44,090 nt of DNA from Candidatus Segetimicrobium genomatis. Lineage in GTDB: Bacteria; Sysuimicrobiota; Sysuimicrobiia; Sysuimicrobiales; Segetimicrobiaceae. This document shows positions 8,890 to 17,373 of the stretch, in pieces. The notes beneath the pieces are model-generated. The model did no database searches. It was not told the DNA's origin and saw only the letters and a list, made by a program, of their open reading frames with translations. The position numbers were made by a program, and so were the translations under genes. How positions within the stretch are numbered: the first letter of the stretch is position 1; every line of letters starts with the position of its first letter. The DNA lies in assembly GCA_005882275.1 (NCBI GenBank), contig VBAK01000120.1, forward strand, positions 1 through 44,090, written 5' to 3'.

Positions 8890-9090
8890 TTACCGCTTGG
8901 CGGCTTTGTCGGAAAACTCGGGCGCGCCTCCCGTCACCCAATCCTCTTTCGCCACGTCCTCGAAGACCACCTGACACGCGTCCCGCGTCGTTCCTCCGAT
9001 TGTCACCAGCGCCTCGGTGATGGCTTCGGCAATCCTGCGCTTCTTCTCGGTCGAGCGTCCTTCGTACAACGTCACCCGAACAAACGGCAT
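8890..9090 (-). CDS. 4-oxalocrotonate tautomerase family protein
   Basis: A 66-residue protein of normal size for this family. After removal of Met, Pro1 is the general base; Arg11 is present in LYEGRS and an aromatic residue (Trp50) occupies the Phe50 position. The Arg39 equivalent appears to be replaced by Gln, with Arg35 nearby, so the activity may differ from classical 4-OT. The chosen ATG at 9090 is preceded by GGGAGG; a longer frame to 9162 would bury the catalytic proline. These homohexameric enzymes shift enol/keto forms in aromatic or other ring-cleavage pathways. It is monocistronic here. Confidence 0.85.
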   Translation of the reverse strand: MPFVRVTLYEGRSTEKKRRIAEAITEALVTIGGTTRDACQVVFEDVAKEDWVTGGAPEFSDKAAKR

Positions 9091-9429
9091 GACCGGCCTC
9101 CCTCTATCGCAGCGTTCGGGCGCGCCCAGACCCCGAGGCGCACCCGCAGTTACAGGATACAACGCGCGCCCGGGGCACGCCTGTCTGCCGAGCGACGTAT
9201 GGGCGGTTGACGGCCTGTCGGCCCGCCGTAGCCCGCATCGTCCCGCACCTCGTCCTCACAAGTTGATCGAGGCCGTTTCGGAGGGCTGGCCGCGCGTGCT
9301 GTTGAGCCTCAAGAGCCTGCTCGAAACCGGGTCGGCGCTCTCGGGGAACGACGCGTCCCCGAGAGGATGACGGCTGACGTACGCCAGTTCTATCGCACCC
9401 ATGCTCGGCAAGGCAATCCCTCGTGCCAC

Positions 9430-9448
9430 ATTGGGTATGTCACCCAAT
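9430..9448. promoter_or_regulatory. Inverted repeat ATTGGGT-N5-ACCCAAT with AT-rich promoter-like stretch
   Basis: A perfect 7-base inverted repeat sits within the 466-base gap between the tautomerase start (9090) and the secreted propeller gene (9557). Directly after it come TTGTCG (9448-9453) and the AT-rich run 9464-9479, which could be a -35/-10 pair for the propeller gene. The rest of the gap (9091-9429) holds no gene I can support. Confidence 0.4.
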
Positions 9449-9556
9449 TGTCGGGTAATCGCCTACTTAATAATTTTATGACGTCTTCCGGATAGCTCCT
9501 TCAGGGCAGAGGAACGCGGTCTTCGTCGACAACGAATCGCAGAGGGGGCGGCGGTG

Positions 9557-11098
9557 ATGCGACGACGGATGGTGCTTCCGAGCGGAGCCTTCAACACTGA
9601 CCCTCACTGGATTCGTTTTCGGGTGGCGGTTTGGGGCGTTCTTCTCAGCTTGACTTCGCTCTTGTTGGCTACTCCATCTGCGCGGACGCAGGATATCATT
9701 GGCTTTACCAGACAGGTTTCTCCCTCTTCGCAAACAAATGCCACCGAGCCTTCGGTCGCAGTAGATCGTTCGGATGGAACGGTGTACGTCGCGTGGCAGG
9801 CAAGCGGCAGCCATGTTGCCCGATCCGACGACGGCGGCCGAACGTTCATGCAAAAACCGGAGAACGATCCATTCGGAAGTGATGTGGGCGATGTCCACAT
9901 CCGTATCGGCGGCGCCACCCCCTGTTCAATTCAGACGAGCAGCTGCACGCCGGGAGCACATCGGGTCTACGTCTCAGCGATCGAGCAGCTCCCGCTTCTC
10001 CTGCAGGTGAAGCTCGCGTACAGCGACAACCGGGGCGCCACATGGACAATCAACGACATCGCCGCAGTCAATCCTTCTTTCATCGACCGGCCCTGGATCG
10101 CCGTCTTTCCAAGCAAAACGAGCGCCGACCAGGATCAGGTGTATGTCAGCTATCACGATTTCAGCGTCAGCCAAATCTGGGTTGCGGCTTCCAACGACGG
10201 CGGCAAGACATTCGGCCCGTCCGTGGACGTCCTGGGCACAAACGGTATCGCCTTTGTGAACTCGTTCTGCAACACCGTGCCCAGCGATATCGAGGTCGAC
10301 CCTGAGACCGGCGAAGTCTACGTGCAGTGGATCACCGCCGACCCGGTCGCGAATACCACTCAAGGTTGCAACCTCACACAGATTGAGAATTTCCACCAGG
10401 TCTGGGTCGCCCACTCTCCTCCCGCCACACCGGCAGGACTCACCGTCTGGGATGCCCACATGGTCTTCGACGGCGGCCCTTCGACGAACACCGACAAGAT
10501 CTTCGCCACCCTGGCTGTCGACGATTCCGGAACGCCGGGCGCCGGTGGAAACATCTACTCGGTGTTCCCAGACAATCTCGTCGCTGCCGACCAATTCGAC
10601 ATTTGGTTCACCCACTCGAGTGACAAGGCCAAAACCTGGGCGCGGCCGGTGCAGGTCAACAGCGACATGGGGACGCACTACTTTCCGTGGATTGCTGCGG
10701 GCAGTACCGGACGCGTCGATTTTATCTGGCTCAACTCTCCTGATCTCACACCCAGCGACGCAGCGCGTTCCCCCTGGGTCGTCACCTTCGCGCAGACCAT
10801 CAATGGAAACTCGGCGACGCCGAAGTTTAACCAGACCTCCGCGTCCAGCGGGATCATGCACGTCGGGGGGATTTGCACGAACGGCATTTTCTGCACGGTC
10901 AGTGGGGGGAACCGCGATCTCGCCGACTCGATTTCTATCGTGATCGATCGGGGAGGAAGCGCCGCCTTGGCTTGGACCGACCAGGGGACCGTGCTCCATG
11001 GCCCCACCCATATCACCTACGGGTGCGTCAAGGCGCAGCAATCGGCAATTGTAGGCGCCAACCCGGGGCTGAGCTGCAAGGGACCTGCAGGACCTTAG
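9557..11098 (+). CDS. Secreted beta-propeller protein with Asp-box (BNR/sialidase-like) repeats
   Basis: A 513-residue exported protein. A hydrophobic signal segment spans about residues 22-42. Asp-box motifs S-x-D-x-G-x-T-[WF] appear at 90-97 (SDDGGRTF), 156-163 (SDNRGATW) and 212-219 (SNDGGKTF), with a degenerate copy further on (SSDKAKTW). This is the scaffold of sialidase-like six-bladed propellers, but the catalytic Arg triad and FRIP motif of true sialidases are not evident, so enzymatic activity is not claimed. Several cysteines (CNTVPSD, CTNGIFC) may form disulfides outside the cell. A GTG at 9554 is an alternative start; GAGGGGG lies just upstream. Base composition is lower in GC than most of the window. 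Confidence 0.75.
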   Translation: MRRRMVLPSGAFNTDPHWIRFRVAVWGVLLSLTSLLLATPSARTQDIIGFTRQVSPSSQTNATEPSVAVDRSDGTVYVAWQASGSHVARSDDGGRTFMQKPENDPFGSDVGDVHIRIGGATPCSIQTSSCTPGAHRVYVSAIEQLPLLLQVKLAYSDNRGATWTINDIAAVNPSFIDRPWIAVFPSKTSADQDQVYVSYHDFSVSQIWVAASNDGGKTFGPSVDVLGTNGIAFVNSFCNTVPSDIEVDPETGEVYVQWITADPVANTTQGCNLTQIENFHQVWVAHSPPATPAGLTVWDAHMVFDGGPSTNTDKIFATLAVDDSGTPGAGGNIYSVFPDNLVAADQFDIWFTHSSDKAKTWARPVQVNSDMGTHYFPWIAAGSTGRVDFIWLNSPDLTPSDAARSPWVVTFAQTINGNSATPKFNQTSASSGIMHVGGICTNGIFCTVSGGNRDLADSISIVIDRGGSAALAWTDQGTVLHGPTHITYGCVKAQQSAIVGANPGLSCKGPAGP

Positions 11099-11102
11099 GG
11101 GC

Positions 11103-11116
11103 GGACCGCGGGGTCC
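11103..11116 (+). terminator. Weak hairpin downstream of the propeller gene
   Basis: GGACC-GCGG-GGTCC forms a five-base stem starting a few bases after the TAG of the propeller gene, in the 100-base gap shared with the convergent AbiEi-like gene. There is no real U-run, so it is a weak terminator candidate. Confidence 0.25.
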
Positions 11117-11198
11117 TTGTCATGGTGATCCCCAATCTCAACGTCGTAGGCATCTCCATCACCTGCTTGCCGGATCTGTTGGTGATCATTCGGGCGCG

Positions 11199-11837
11199 TT
11201 ACGCCGCCGGCGTCGTTGGGCGCCGGCGCCTAAGCGATTTGAGCTGGGCTTGAACATACTTTCGGATGCGCGCGTAAGGGATTCGTCTTGCCCAGTCCTC
11301 GGCCGTCCGAAAGCGAAATCCCCCCCCAAATTCGATTTCGGGAAAGAACCGGAATTGTCTGCCTCGACGGCTGGACAAGTACAAGGAGTCCACAAGGGCC
11401 TTTTCCGGCGTGGCGATCAGAAATTCCCTCCCCCCGCGGTACCAGTCGAACCCTGCAAAAAAATTCGGGTGAATCCGGTGAAACGAGAAGCTGCCCACGG
11501 GCGTCGTCCTGAGGCGCGTGTGGCCGGTTGTCGCGCAGAAGGTGCTGTGTGGAATCTGCTCAATCATGCCGTGGAGGTTCAGTGCAGAGAGAAAGGATAC
11601 GTAGGCTTGGTGGCTGCCCGCGAGAAAGGGGACCAGCAGGAAGGGAGTGAACCGCGGATCGGAAGGGGCGCACCAGAGACCGCGCGCGACCTTGCGGATG
11701 ATTCCTTGCCGGGCCATCCTCTCCAAGCTGTGACTCACTGATGAAAGCGAGCCTTCGGTCACCAGGGCAATTTCCCTGCTGGTGAACACGGGACGGCCGA
11801 TCGTTTGAATCGCCTTCGTGATCGACAGTCTACTCAT
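11199..11837 (-). CDS. AbiEi-type antitoxin / transcriptional regulator
   Basis: A 212-residue protein. Residues about 15-55 form a winged helix-turn-helix (FTSREIALVTEGSLSSVSHS followed by RKVARGLW), the N-terminal domain of AbiEi antitoxins, and the rest matches their larger C-terminal domain with the ATPEKALVDSLY segment. In type IV systems this protein represses its own promoter and counters the AbiEii nucleotidyltransferase without binding it tightly. The gene lies downstream of the toxin gene and overlaps it by 8 bases, the reverse of the usual antitoxin-first order. GC content is visibly lower than that of the operon that follows at 12.7 kb, hinting at transfer. Confidence 0.85.
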   Translation of the reverse strand: MSRLSITKAIQTIGRPVFTSREIALVTEGSLSSVSHSLERMARQGIIRKVARGLWCAPSDPRFTPFLLVPFLAGSHQAYVSFLSALNLHGMIEQIPHSTFCATTGHTRLRTTPVGSFSFHRIHPNFFAGFDWYRGGREFLIATPEKALVDSLYLSSRRGRQFRFFPEIEFGGGFRFRTAEDWARRIPYARIRKYVQAQLKSLRRRRPTTPAA

Positions 11838-12615
11838 CCTGTTTCACCGGATGGCCGATGAGCGCAGCGACGCGGAGCCTGATCTCATCCCAGATCTCGC
11901 TTGAGCCGTAGGTAGCCCGATCTTCAGGTGCAAGGAAGCTCAGCACGGTGTCGCGATATTGCGCGTACTCGATTTCATAGATGCGGTCATGAGCCTGTCG
12001 AAGGTCACGCTCGCGGAAGCGTGCCCTGAGGGCGGTGGGGTTAATCTCAGGCTGGGAACCGAGCGTGTACAGGTCAAAGACGTCCCGTGCCTGCGGCGCC
12101 CCTCTCGCGATGAGCGCTTGAACCTTTTGAGCCGCGGCGGGCAAGGCGGCGTAGTGTGGAGCGACGATGGGAGCGAGGCGATAGGCAGCCACGATGGACA
12201 TCGACACCGGCTCCGAACGGATTGGAGCGTCGAACCCGCGGCGGGAGAAATCGATCTTGGTCGGCAGATCTTCACCCGCGGTTGTGATCAGATGGACCTT
12301 GAAGCGTTGCACGGTTTCGGTTTGCTTGGCGCGCGAGATATCGGGAGCCTGAACGCGGTCGATACCGAAGGTTCGCAGCGTATCGAGCAGACCTGAGGAC
12401 GCGAGAATGGTCATGACCCTTTCGCGGAGCGCGTGCACGGGCACGCCCGATGAGTCGAGATCAATGTCTTCCGAATAACGGACGCCGCCAAAGAAAAACC
12501 GCAGGTTGCAGCCGCCTTTGACCGCAAAAGTCGACAATGGAGCCGATCGGCCGAGGGCCCGGAGAAAGACGAGGTGGAACACCTCCCGCTTCTGTAACGG
12601 GTCTGTCGTCATCAT
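11830..12615 (-). CDS. AbiEii/AbiGii family nucleotidyltransferase toxin
   Basis: A 261-residue DUF1814-type nucleotidyltransferase. The nucleotide and metal site is seen as KGG at 33-35 and SEDIDLD at 48-54 (Asp50, Asp52), a later beta strand KIDFSRR carries a third acidic residue, and RDVFDLY lies in the C-terminal helical half with the preceding Lys (K-x6-9-D type motif). Such toxins transfer nucleotides, in MenT relatives to tRNA, and block growth. The frame can be extended to a TTG at 12654, but those codons coincide with a palindromic promoter, so I place the start at the ATG at 12615 (or 12612). No ribosome site precedes it, which fits a leaderless transcript. Confidence 0.88.
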   Translation of the reverse strand: MMTTDPLQKREVFHLVFLRALGRSAPLSTFAVKGGCNLRFFFGGVRYSEDIDLDSSGVPVHALRERVMTILASSGLLDTLRTFGIDRVQAPDISRAKQTETVQRFKVHLITTAGEDLPTKIDFSRRGFDAPIRSEPVSMSIVAAYRLAPIVAPHYAALPAAAQKVQALIARGAPQARDVFDLYTLGSQPEINPTALRARFRERDLRQAHDRIYEIEYAQYRDTVLSFLAPEDRATYGSSEIWDEIRLRVAALIGHPVKQDE

Positions 12616-12624
12616 GGTAAGAGT

Positions 12625-12656
12625 ATTATGTACCGCAGTTGACAAAACTGTCAACT
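12625..12656 (-). promoter_or_regulatory. Promoter with palindromic operator of the AbiE-like operon
   Basis: On the minus strand TTGACA (12654-12649) is followed after 18 bases by CATAAT (12630-12625), a near-consensus sigma70-type promoter. The -35 lies inside a perfect inverted repeat AGTTGACA-AAAC-TGTCAACT as read on the plus strand (12637-12656). The predicted transcription start falls about 3 bases before the ATG at 12615. The palindrome over the promoter is where an autorepressing AbiEi would be expected to bind. Confidence 0.65.
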
Positions 12657-12745
12657 AGATGACATAATGATGTTCATCCGCTTGATTTCGAGCGGGCTCA
12701 AATCAAACCGGCTCCGCCCATCGAGCGCCACAGCGCGCTCTGCGT

Positions 12746-14812
12746 CTACGCCGGGGAAGCGCGTGTGTTCCGGATCTCGGGGCCTCCCAACTTCCGCCAT
12801 ACCCGCAGAAGCTCCGCGACGCTCCACGCCTGCGCGATGCAGCCCCGGGGAAGGTGCGGCGCGTTGCCTTCGAAGATCTCCGAGACGGTGCCGAGTCCGG
12901 CGTCGCGCAGGTGGTGCTCGAACGGCCGGAGCAGCGCGAGGGCCGCATCCCGGCTCCGATGCACCCGGTAGTGCGCGTCGACGTACGGGCCGATGAGCCA
13001 GGCCCAGGCCGGTCCCTGGTGGTAGGCGCCGTCCCGGTGGACCACGTCCCCTCCGTAGTCACCGTGATACGCCGGCGCGTCGGGGCTGAGGGAGCGCAGG
13101 CCATACGTCGTCAGCAGCGTCCTGCCGACGGCCTCGACCACCGCGGCGGCGTCGGCATCGTCGAGCAGCGGAAACGGGAGGGAAACGGCAAAGATCTGGT
13201 TCGGCCGCATCGCCAGGTCGTCGCCGTCCGGGCCGTCGACAACATCTGCGAGGCGACGTGCCTCGGGCCGCGGGAAGCGGGCGCGGAACGAGACGCGGAC
13301 CCGGTCGGCCAGCGTCGCGTAACGGCCGGCCGCGGCGGCGGACCTTGGGGCCAGGAACGCCGCCGCCGCCCTGAGCGCGTTGTACCACAGCGCGTTGATC
13401 TCCACCGGCTTGCCGATCCGCGGCGTCACCACCCAGTCGCCGACCTTGGCGTCCATCCAGGTGAGCTGCACGCCCGGCTCCCCGGCGCGCAGCAGGCCGT
13501 CCGACGGGTCCATCCTTATGCCGTAGCGTGTTCCCGCGACGTGCCGATCCAGGATCTCGCGAACTGTGGGCAGCATATCGTCCACGAGACTGCCATCGCC
13601 GGTCGCCTCGCGGTACGCCCGCACGGCGAGGACGAACCACAGGGAGGCGTCGGCGGTATTGTATCCGGGGGTCTGGCCGCTCAGGTCGGGGAAGTTGTTG
13701 GGGAGGAGACCGTCCCTCACGTAGCGGGCAAACTCGCGCAAGATCCCGGCCCCCTCCTCGTAACGGCCCGTGGACAGCGTGAGGCCCGGCAGGCTGATCA
13801 TGGTGTCCCGGCCCCAGTCGTTGAACCAGTGGTAGCCGGCGATCACGGTCTTGCCGGCATCATGGTCGGTGCTCCGGGCGACCACGAACTGGTCGGCGGC
13901 CAGGGTGAGCTGCCGGACCACGGGGTCGGCCGCCTCCACACCGGCGCGACGGAGAAGCGCCTCCTGCCGCGAACGCGCGTCTTCGAGAGCGCGTGCGGCC
14001 GCCGGCGCCTCGGCCGTCTCCGCCGTCGCGACCAGCGTCACGCTCTGATCCGGAAGCACGCGGATGCGAAGGACGCCGGGCGCGTAGAGGTCCGACCGGC
14101 TGTCCAGACCGCGCGCCGCCTCTTCCCGGTGCAGGAAGTTCCAGTACCAGTCGCCGGTCGCCGCGAACGCAGCGCCATCCAACGAGAGCCTGAAGGGCAC
14201 GGCGTCGGCGGAGGCACGGATCCGGACCCCACCCGGCACGGAGACGGTCTCGGGCGTCCAGCCCTGTCCGGAGCGCAGCGAGTGGAAGTCGCGGTAGGTG
14301 ACGAGCGGAGTGATCTCCAGGTCCACGGGACCCGCAGCGCGGATGAGGCGGTAGCGGACGCACGTGGTGTTGGCGCCGTACGGCATCCAGACACGCTTTT
14401 CCAGGATCGCATCCGCCAGCTCGAACTCCCAGATCGGCAGCATGCCTTCCAAGGTGAACGCGCGCTGGTGGACGTAGCCCCGAGGATCGATCGTCCCGTC
14501 GACGTACTCGTGCGTGGACAAGGGATAGCGGCCGCCTCCGTAGCCGGCCCACTCCACGAGCCCGCCGACGAGCACGGTGCGCCCGACCGGAGGGGTCAGC
14601 GCCGCGACGAGCAGCCCGTGGTAGCGGCGGGCGTTGATGCCGGCCAGCGTCCCCGACGCATACCCTCCCAGACCGTTCGTGACGAGCCACTCGCGGCGGA
14701 GCGCGGAGGCGAGATCGCCGCAGATCTCGCGGCCGAAGCTCACGACCGGCCGCGCCGGCAGGCTCGGTTCCCGCCCGGGAATCGCCCGCACCGCCGCGTG
14801 CTCCGTGCTCAA
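12746..14812 (-). CDS. Glycogen debranching enzyme (amylo-alpha-1,6-glucosidase type, GH133-like)
   Basis: A 688-residue protein with an N-terminal beta-rich GDE_N-like domain (about 20-270) and a C-terminal alpha/alpha-barrel. The catalytic barrel shows FNDWGRDTMISLPGL, LPNNFPD, YNTADASLWF and GPAWAWLIGPY, all hallmarks of bacterial amylo-1,6-glucosidase-type debranching enzymes. It would remove alpha-1,6-linked branch residues from glycogen-like glucans. The start is the TTG at 14812, preceded by GGGAGGAT at good spacing; longer in-frame extension to 15016 only overlaps the upstream gene in a shadow frame. It is the last gene of a four-gene minus-strand operon with a GMC oxidoreductase, a cyclase-family protein and a glucose-dehydrogenase-like enzyme. 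Confidence 0.9.
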   Translation of the reverse strand: MSTEHAAVRAIPGREPSLPARPVVSFGREICGDLASALRREWLVTNGLGGYASGTLAGINARRYHGLLVAALTPPVGRTVLVGGLVEWAGYGGGRYPLSTHEYVDGTIDPRGYVHQRAFTLEGMLPIWEFELADAILEKRVWMPYGANTTCVRYRLIRAAGPVDLEITPLVTYRDFHSLRSGQGWTPETVSVPGGVRIRASADAVPFRLSLDGAAFAATGDWYWNFLHREEAARGLDSRSDLYAPGVLRIRVLPDQSVTLVATAETAEAPAAARALEDARSRQEALLRRAGVEAADPVVRQLTLAADQFVVARSTDHDAGKTVIAGYHWFNDWGRDTMISLPGLTLSTGRYEEGAGILREFARYVRDGLLPNNFPDLSGQTPGYNTADASLWFVLAVRAYREATGDGSLVDDMLPTVREILDRHVAGTRYGIRMDPSDGLLRAGEPGVQLTWMDAKVGDWVVTPRIGKPVEINALWYNALRAAAAFLAPRSAAAAGRYATLADRVRVSFRARFPRPEARRLADVVDGPDGDDLAMRPNQIFAVSLPFPLLDDADAAAVVEAVGRTLLTTYGLRSLSPDAPAYHGDYGGDVVHRDGAYHQGPAWAWLIGPYVDAHYRVHRSRDAALALLRPFEHHLRDAGLGTVSEIFEGNAPHLPRGCIAQAWSVAELLRVWRKLGGPEIRNTRASPA

Positions 14813-14847
14813 TGACGATCCTCCCGTCAGGTCGAGGAGCTTCGCGA

Positions 14848-16437
14848 TTACTCCGCGGCGGCCCGCTGCGCCGAAGCCGGCCCGAGGCGCTCGCGGAGGT
14901 GATCGCCGATCCGGAGCGCGTTGGCGATGATCGTCAGGGACGGGTTGACCGACGAGCTCGACGGGAAGAAGCTCGCGTCCACGACGTACAGGTTGTCGAG
15001 ATCGTGCGCCTTGCACAGGGGATCCAGCACGGAGCTCCGGGGGTCGGCGCCGAACCGGCAGGTGCCGGACTGGTGGGCCACCCCCGCCAGAGGGATCTGC
15101 TTCGAGAGGTAGACGGACTGCGGGATGAAGTGCGTCACGCCGCCCGCACAGTCCTCCAGCGCGTGCCGCAGCCTCTGCAAGAGGCGCCGGTGCGCCTCGC
15201 CGTTGTTCGGCGTGTAGCTGAGCATGATCTGGCCGTCCGGCCTGATCTCGACCCGGTTGTCGGGATCGGGCAGATCTTCCGTCGTAATCCAGAAGTCGAC
15301 GGCGTGGCCGGCGATGAAGTCGAGCGTGAGCCCGACGCCCGGGATGCGAATCGACGGGGCATCCCCCTCGAGCTGCGCGGGGAGCGATTTGCCGAGCGTC
15401 TGGATGTGTCCCATGGGGTAGTCGAAGTCGTCCGCGCCCCAGTAGAAGTCGTTCAGGCCGATCGTCTTGGTGAACCGGCTGGGATTGGGCGTGCGCGACA
15501 CCGCCAGAATGGCGGAGTTATTGTGGCACATGTAGTGCCGTCCGACCTGCCCGGAGCTGTTCGCCAGGCCGTTCGGGTGCCGGTCGCTCGCCGACCGCAG
15601 GAGGAGCGCCGCGGAGTTCACGGCGCCGCAGGCGACCACGACCACGTCCGCCGAGTACCGTTCCTCCGCGCCGTTGCGCGTGACATGGATCGTCGAGACC
15701 CGCCGTCCGGTGGCGTCCGTGTCCAGCCGCGTCACCAGCGCCTGGGTCAGCAGGGTGACGTTCGGATGCCGGAGAGCGGGCAGGATGCACGTGGTGGCCG
15801 CGTCGTGCTTGCCGTCGACGAGACACGGAAACCCATCGAAGGTCTCGCACTTGATGCAGGGGCTGAGGTGCCGGTTGGCCTCGTCGAGGCGGACGCCCAC
15901 CGGCAGGGGAAAGGGATGGAGCCCCTGCCGCTCGAGGTCATCGTAGATCTCCCGCATCCGCGGTTCGTGGGCCACGGGCGGGAACGCGTACGGAGCGTCG
16001 CACGGCGGCTCGGTCGGATCGCTGCCCCGCGCTCCGTGCACGCCGTACAGCCGCTCCGCCTCGAGGTAATAGGGGGCGAAGTCCTGATAGCTGCGCGGCC
16101 AGGCCGGCGAGAGGCCGTCGTGGTGCCGGACCTCCCCGAAGTCGCGTTCCCGCATCCGCAGCAGCACGGCGCCGTAGACCTTCGTGTTGCCGCCGACGTA
16201 ATAGTTCGTGCCGGGGCGGAACGGGCGGCCCTCCTTGTCGTACCATCGCTCCGTGGTGTGGTAGCGCTCTTCGACGAAGACCGCGTGCGGGTCCCAGTTG
16301 GCCTTTTCCCGCGGAAGCCATCCTCCGCGCTCGAGCAGCAGGATCCGCTTTCCGGAAGGCGCGAGCCTGTACGCCAGCGTGGCGCCGCCGGCGCCCGTGC
16401 CGATGATCGCGACGTCATAACGATCGCCCGCCGGCAT
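14848..16437 (-). CDS. GMC-family FAD-dependent oxidoreductase
   Basis: A 529-residue flavoenzyme. The FAD-binding motif GTGAGG (about 13-18) sits at the N-terminus within DVAIIGTGAGG, with the ribose-binding acidic residue in LLLERGG. The C-terminal signature includes HQSGTCRFG, LDNLYVVDASFFPSS and SVNPSLTIIANAL, where His and Asn are the likely active-site pair. Family members oxidise alcohols and sugars (glucose, choline, gluconate). GGGAGG lies 8 bases before the ATG at 16437. Spacing of 35 bases to the debranching gene and 26 bases to the upstream cyclase gene supports one operon. No small partner subunit or cytochrome gene is seen. Confidence 0.9.
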   Translation of the reverse strand: MPAGDRYDVAIIGTGAGGATLAYRLAPSGKRILLLERGGWLPREKANWDPHAVFVEERYHTTERWYDKEGRPFRPGTNYYVGGNTKVYGAVLLRMRERDFGEVRHHDGLSPAWPRSYQDFAPYYLEAERLYGVHGARGSDPTEPPCDAPYAFPPVAHEPRMREIYDDLERQGLHPFPLPVGVRLDEANRHLSPCIKCETFDGFPCLVDGKHDAATTCILPALRHPNVTLLTQALVTRLDTDATGRRVSTIHVTRNGAEERYSADVVVVACGAVNSAALLLRSASDRHPNGLANSSGQVGRHYMCHNNSAILAVSRTPNPSRFTKTIGLNDFYWGADDFDYPMGHIQTLGKSLPAQLEGDAPSIRIPGVGLTLDFIAGHAVDFWITTEDLPDPDNRVEIRPDGQIMLSYTPNNGEAHRRLLQRLRHALEDCAGGVTHFIPQSVYLSKQIPLAGVAHQSGTCRFGADPRSSVLDPLCKAHDLDNLYVVDASFFPSSSSVNPSLTIIANALRIGDHLRERLGPASAQRAAAE

Positions 16438-16463
16438 TCCCGCCGCCTCCCTCAGGAAATTCC

Positions 16464-17372
16464 TCAGATCACCGCCGCCGGCGCAATGATCGCCGCCGTG
16501 GAGCCGCGGGTCTTGTGATGGGTCAGTACGAACATGAACTCGGAGATCCGATCGGCCGCGAGCGCTTCCGTGGCCAGGTTCTCCATGATGAAGAGGCCGT
16601 GGACGACGTTGAGCGTCTGCGGCACGAGGAACGGGCGGTCCGGATCCTCGCCGGGCACCGGCCCGAAACTCCAGGTGTCGGCGCCCGTCATCGCCACCCG
16701 CCGCTCCACGAGCCACTCCGCGACGGCCATGCCCGCGCCCGGTTCCCCCGCGGCGAAGCGGCCCGGGTCTTCGTCCCACAGCGCCCCCCAGCCGGTGTGG
16801 AACAGGACGACGTCGCCGGGTCCGACGGCCGTGTCCTGGGCTCGCAGGGCGCCCTCGACATCGTCAACCGTGATGACATCGCCCGCCTCCAGCCTCGGGA
16901 CGCCGCGGCGCCGGGCCACGTCGACCACGACCCCGCGGGCGATCACGGGCGGCACGGTCTCGATCCCCAGCTTTCGGGTCCCCCACTCCTCGACGATGTC
17001 GGCGGCCCGCCACCCGTTATAGAACCGGTCGCCGATCTGCAAATGGTTGAGGGCGTCGAGCTGGGTGCCGATCTGCAGCGTACCGGTCACCAGCTCGGTG
17101 ATCCAGTTGAGGCGGTTCGCCCCCCAGCCGCCGCCGCTTCCGCCCGGCCGCCGCGCATTGATGAAGTGGGCGCTGCTCACGAGGGTCTGCCGCCAGAACC
17201 GCCCCTCGAAGCGGGGGACGTCGGCGTGGAGCGTCCGTCCAAGATCGTAGACCCGTCCGGTCCGCACCAGCCTGGCGGCCGCGACGATCCTGGCGGGGGT
17301 CAGTTCGTTCAGCGTCCCGCGCTCGTCGTCCGCTCCATACCGCGACGGCCACCACGGGGTGTCGTCAGGCAT
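16464..17372 (-). CDS. Cyclase family protein (kynurenine formamidase-like metal hydrolase)
   Basis: A 302-residue member of the Cyclase/kynurenine-formamidase fold. The metal motif is IGTQLDALNH followed by RFYNG, in which Gln replaces the first His of the classic HxGTHxDxPxH; that Gln form is common in the longer PWWPSRYGADDE-type subgroup seen here at the N-terminus. Members hydrolyse lactones, amides or formamides. The ATG at 17372 follows the stop of the upstream dehydrogenase by one base (TGAGATG); a GTG at 17381 is an alternative. Next to a glucose-dehydrogenase-like gene, a lactone-opening role is possible but is inference. Confidence 0.85.
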   Translation of the reverse strand: MPDDTPWWPSRYGADDERGTLNELTPARIVAAARLVRTGRVYDLGRTLHADVPRFEGRFWRQTLVSSAHFINARRPGGSGGGWGANRLNWITELVTGTLQIGTQLDALNHLQIGDRFYNGWRAADIVEEWGTRKLGIETVPPVIARGVVVDVARRRGVPRLEAGDVITVDDVEGALRAQDTAVGPGDVVLFHTGWGALWDEDPGRFAAGEPGAGMAVAEWLVERRVAMTGADTWSFGPVPGEDPDRPFLVPQTLNVVHGLFIMENLATEALAADRISEFMFVLTHHKTRGSTAAIIAPAAVI

Positions 17373-17373
17373 C

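Noticed and set aside
9256..9447. 63-codon minus-strand frame upstream of the tautomerase
   Set aside because: No ribosome site, no recognisable motif, and its start lies inside the inverted repeat that looks like a promoter element.
9557..11098. True sialidase
   Set aside because: Asp boxes are present but the FRIP motif, Arg triad and Tyr/Glu pair could not be identified.
12854..16518. Very long plus-strand open frames (653 and 568 codons) opposite the debranching and GMC genes
   Set aside because: They are antisense shadows of strongly supported minus-strand genes in GC-rich DNA; the products are Arg/Gly/Val-rich with no motif.
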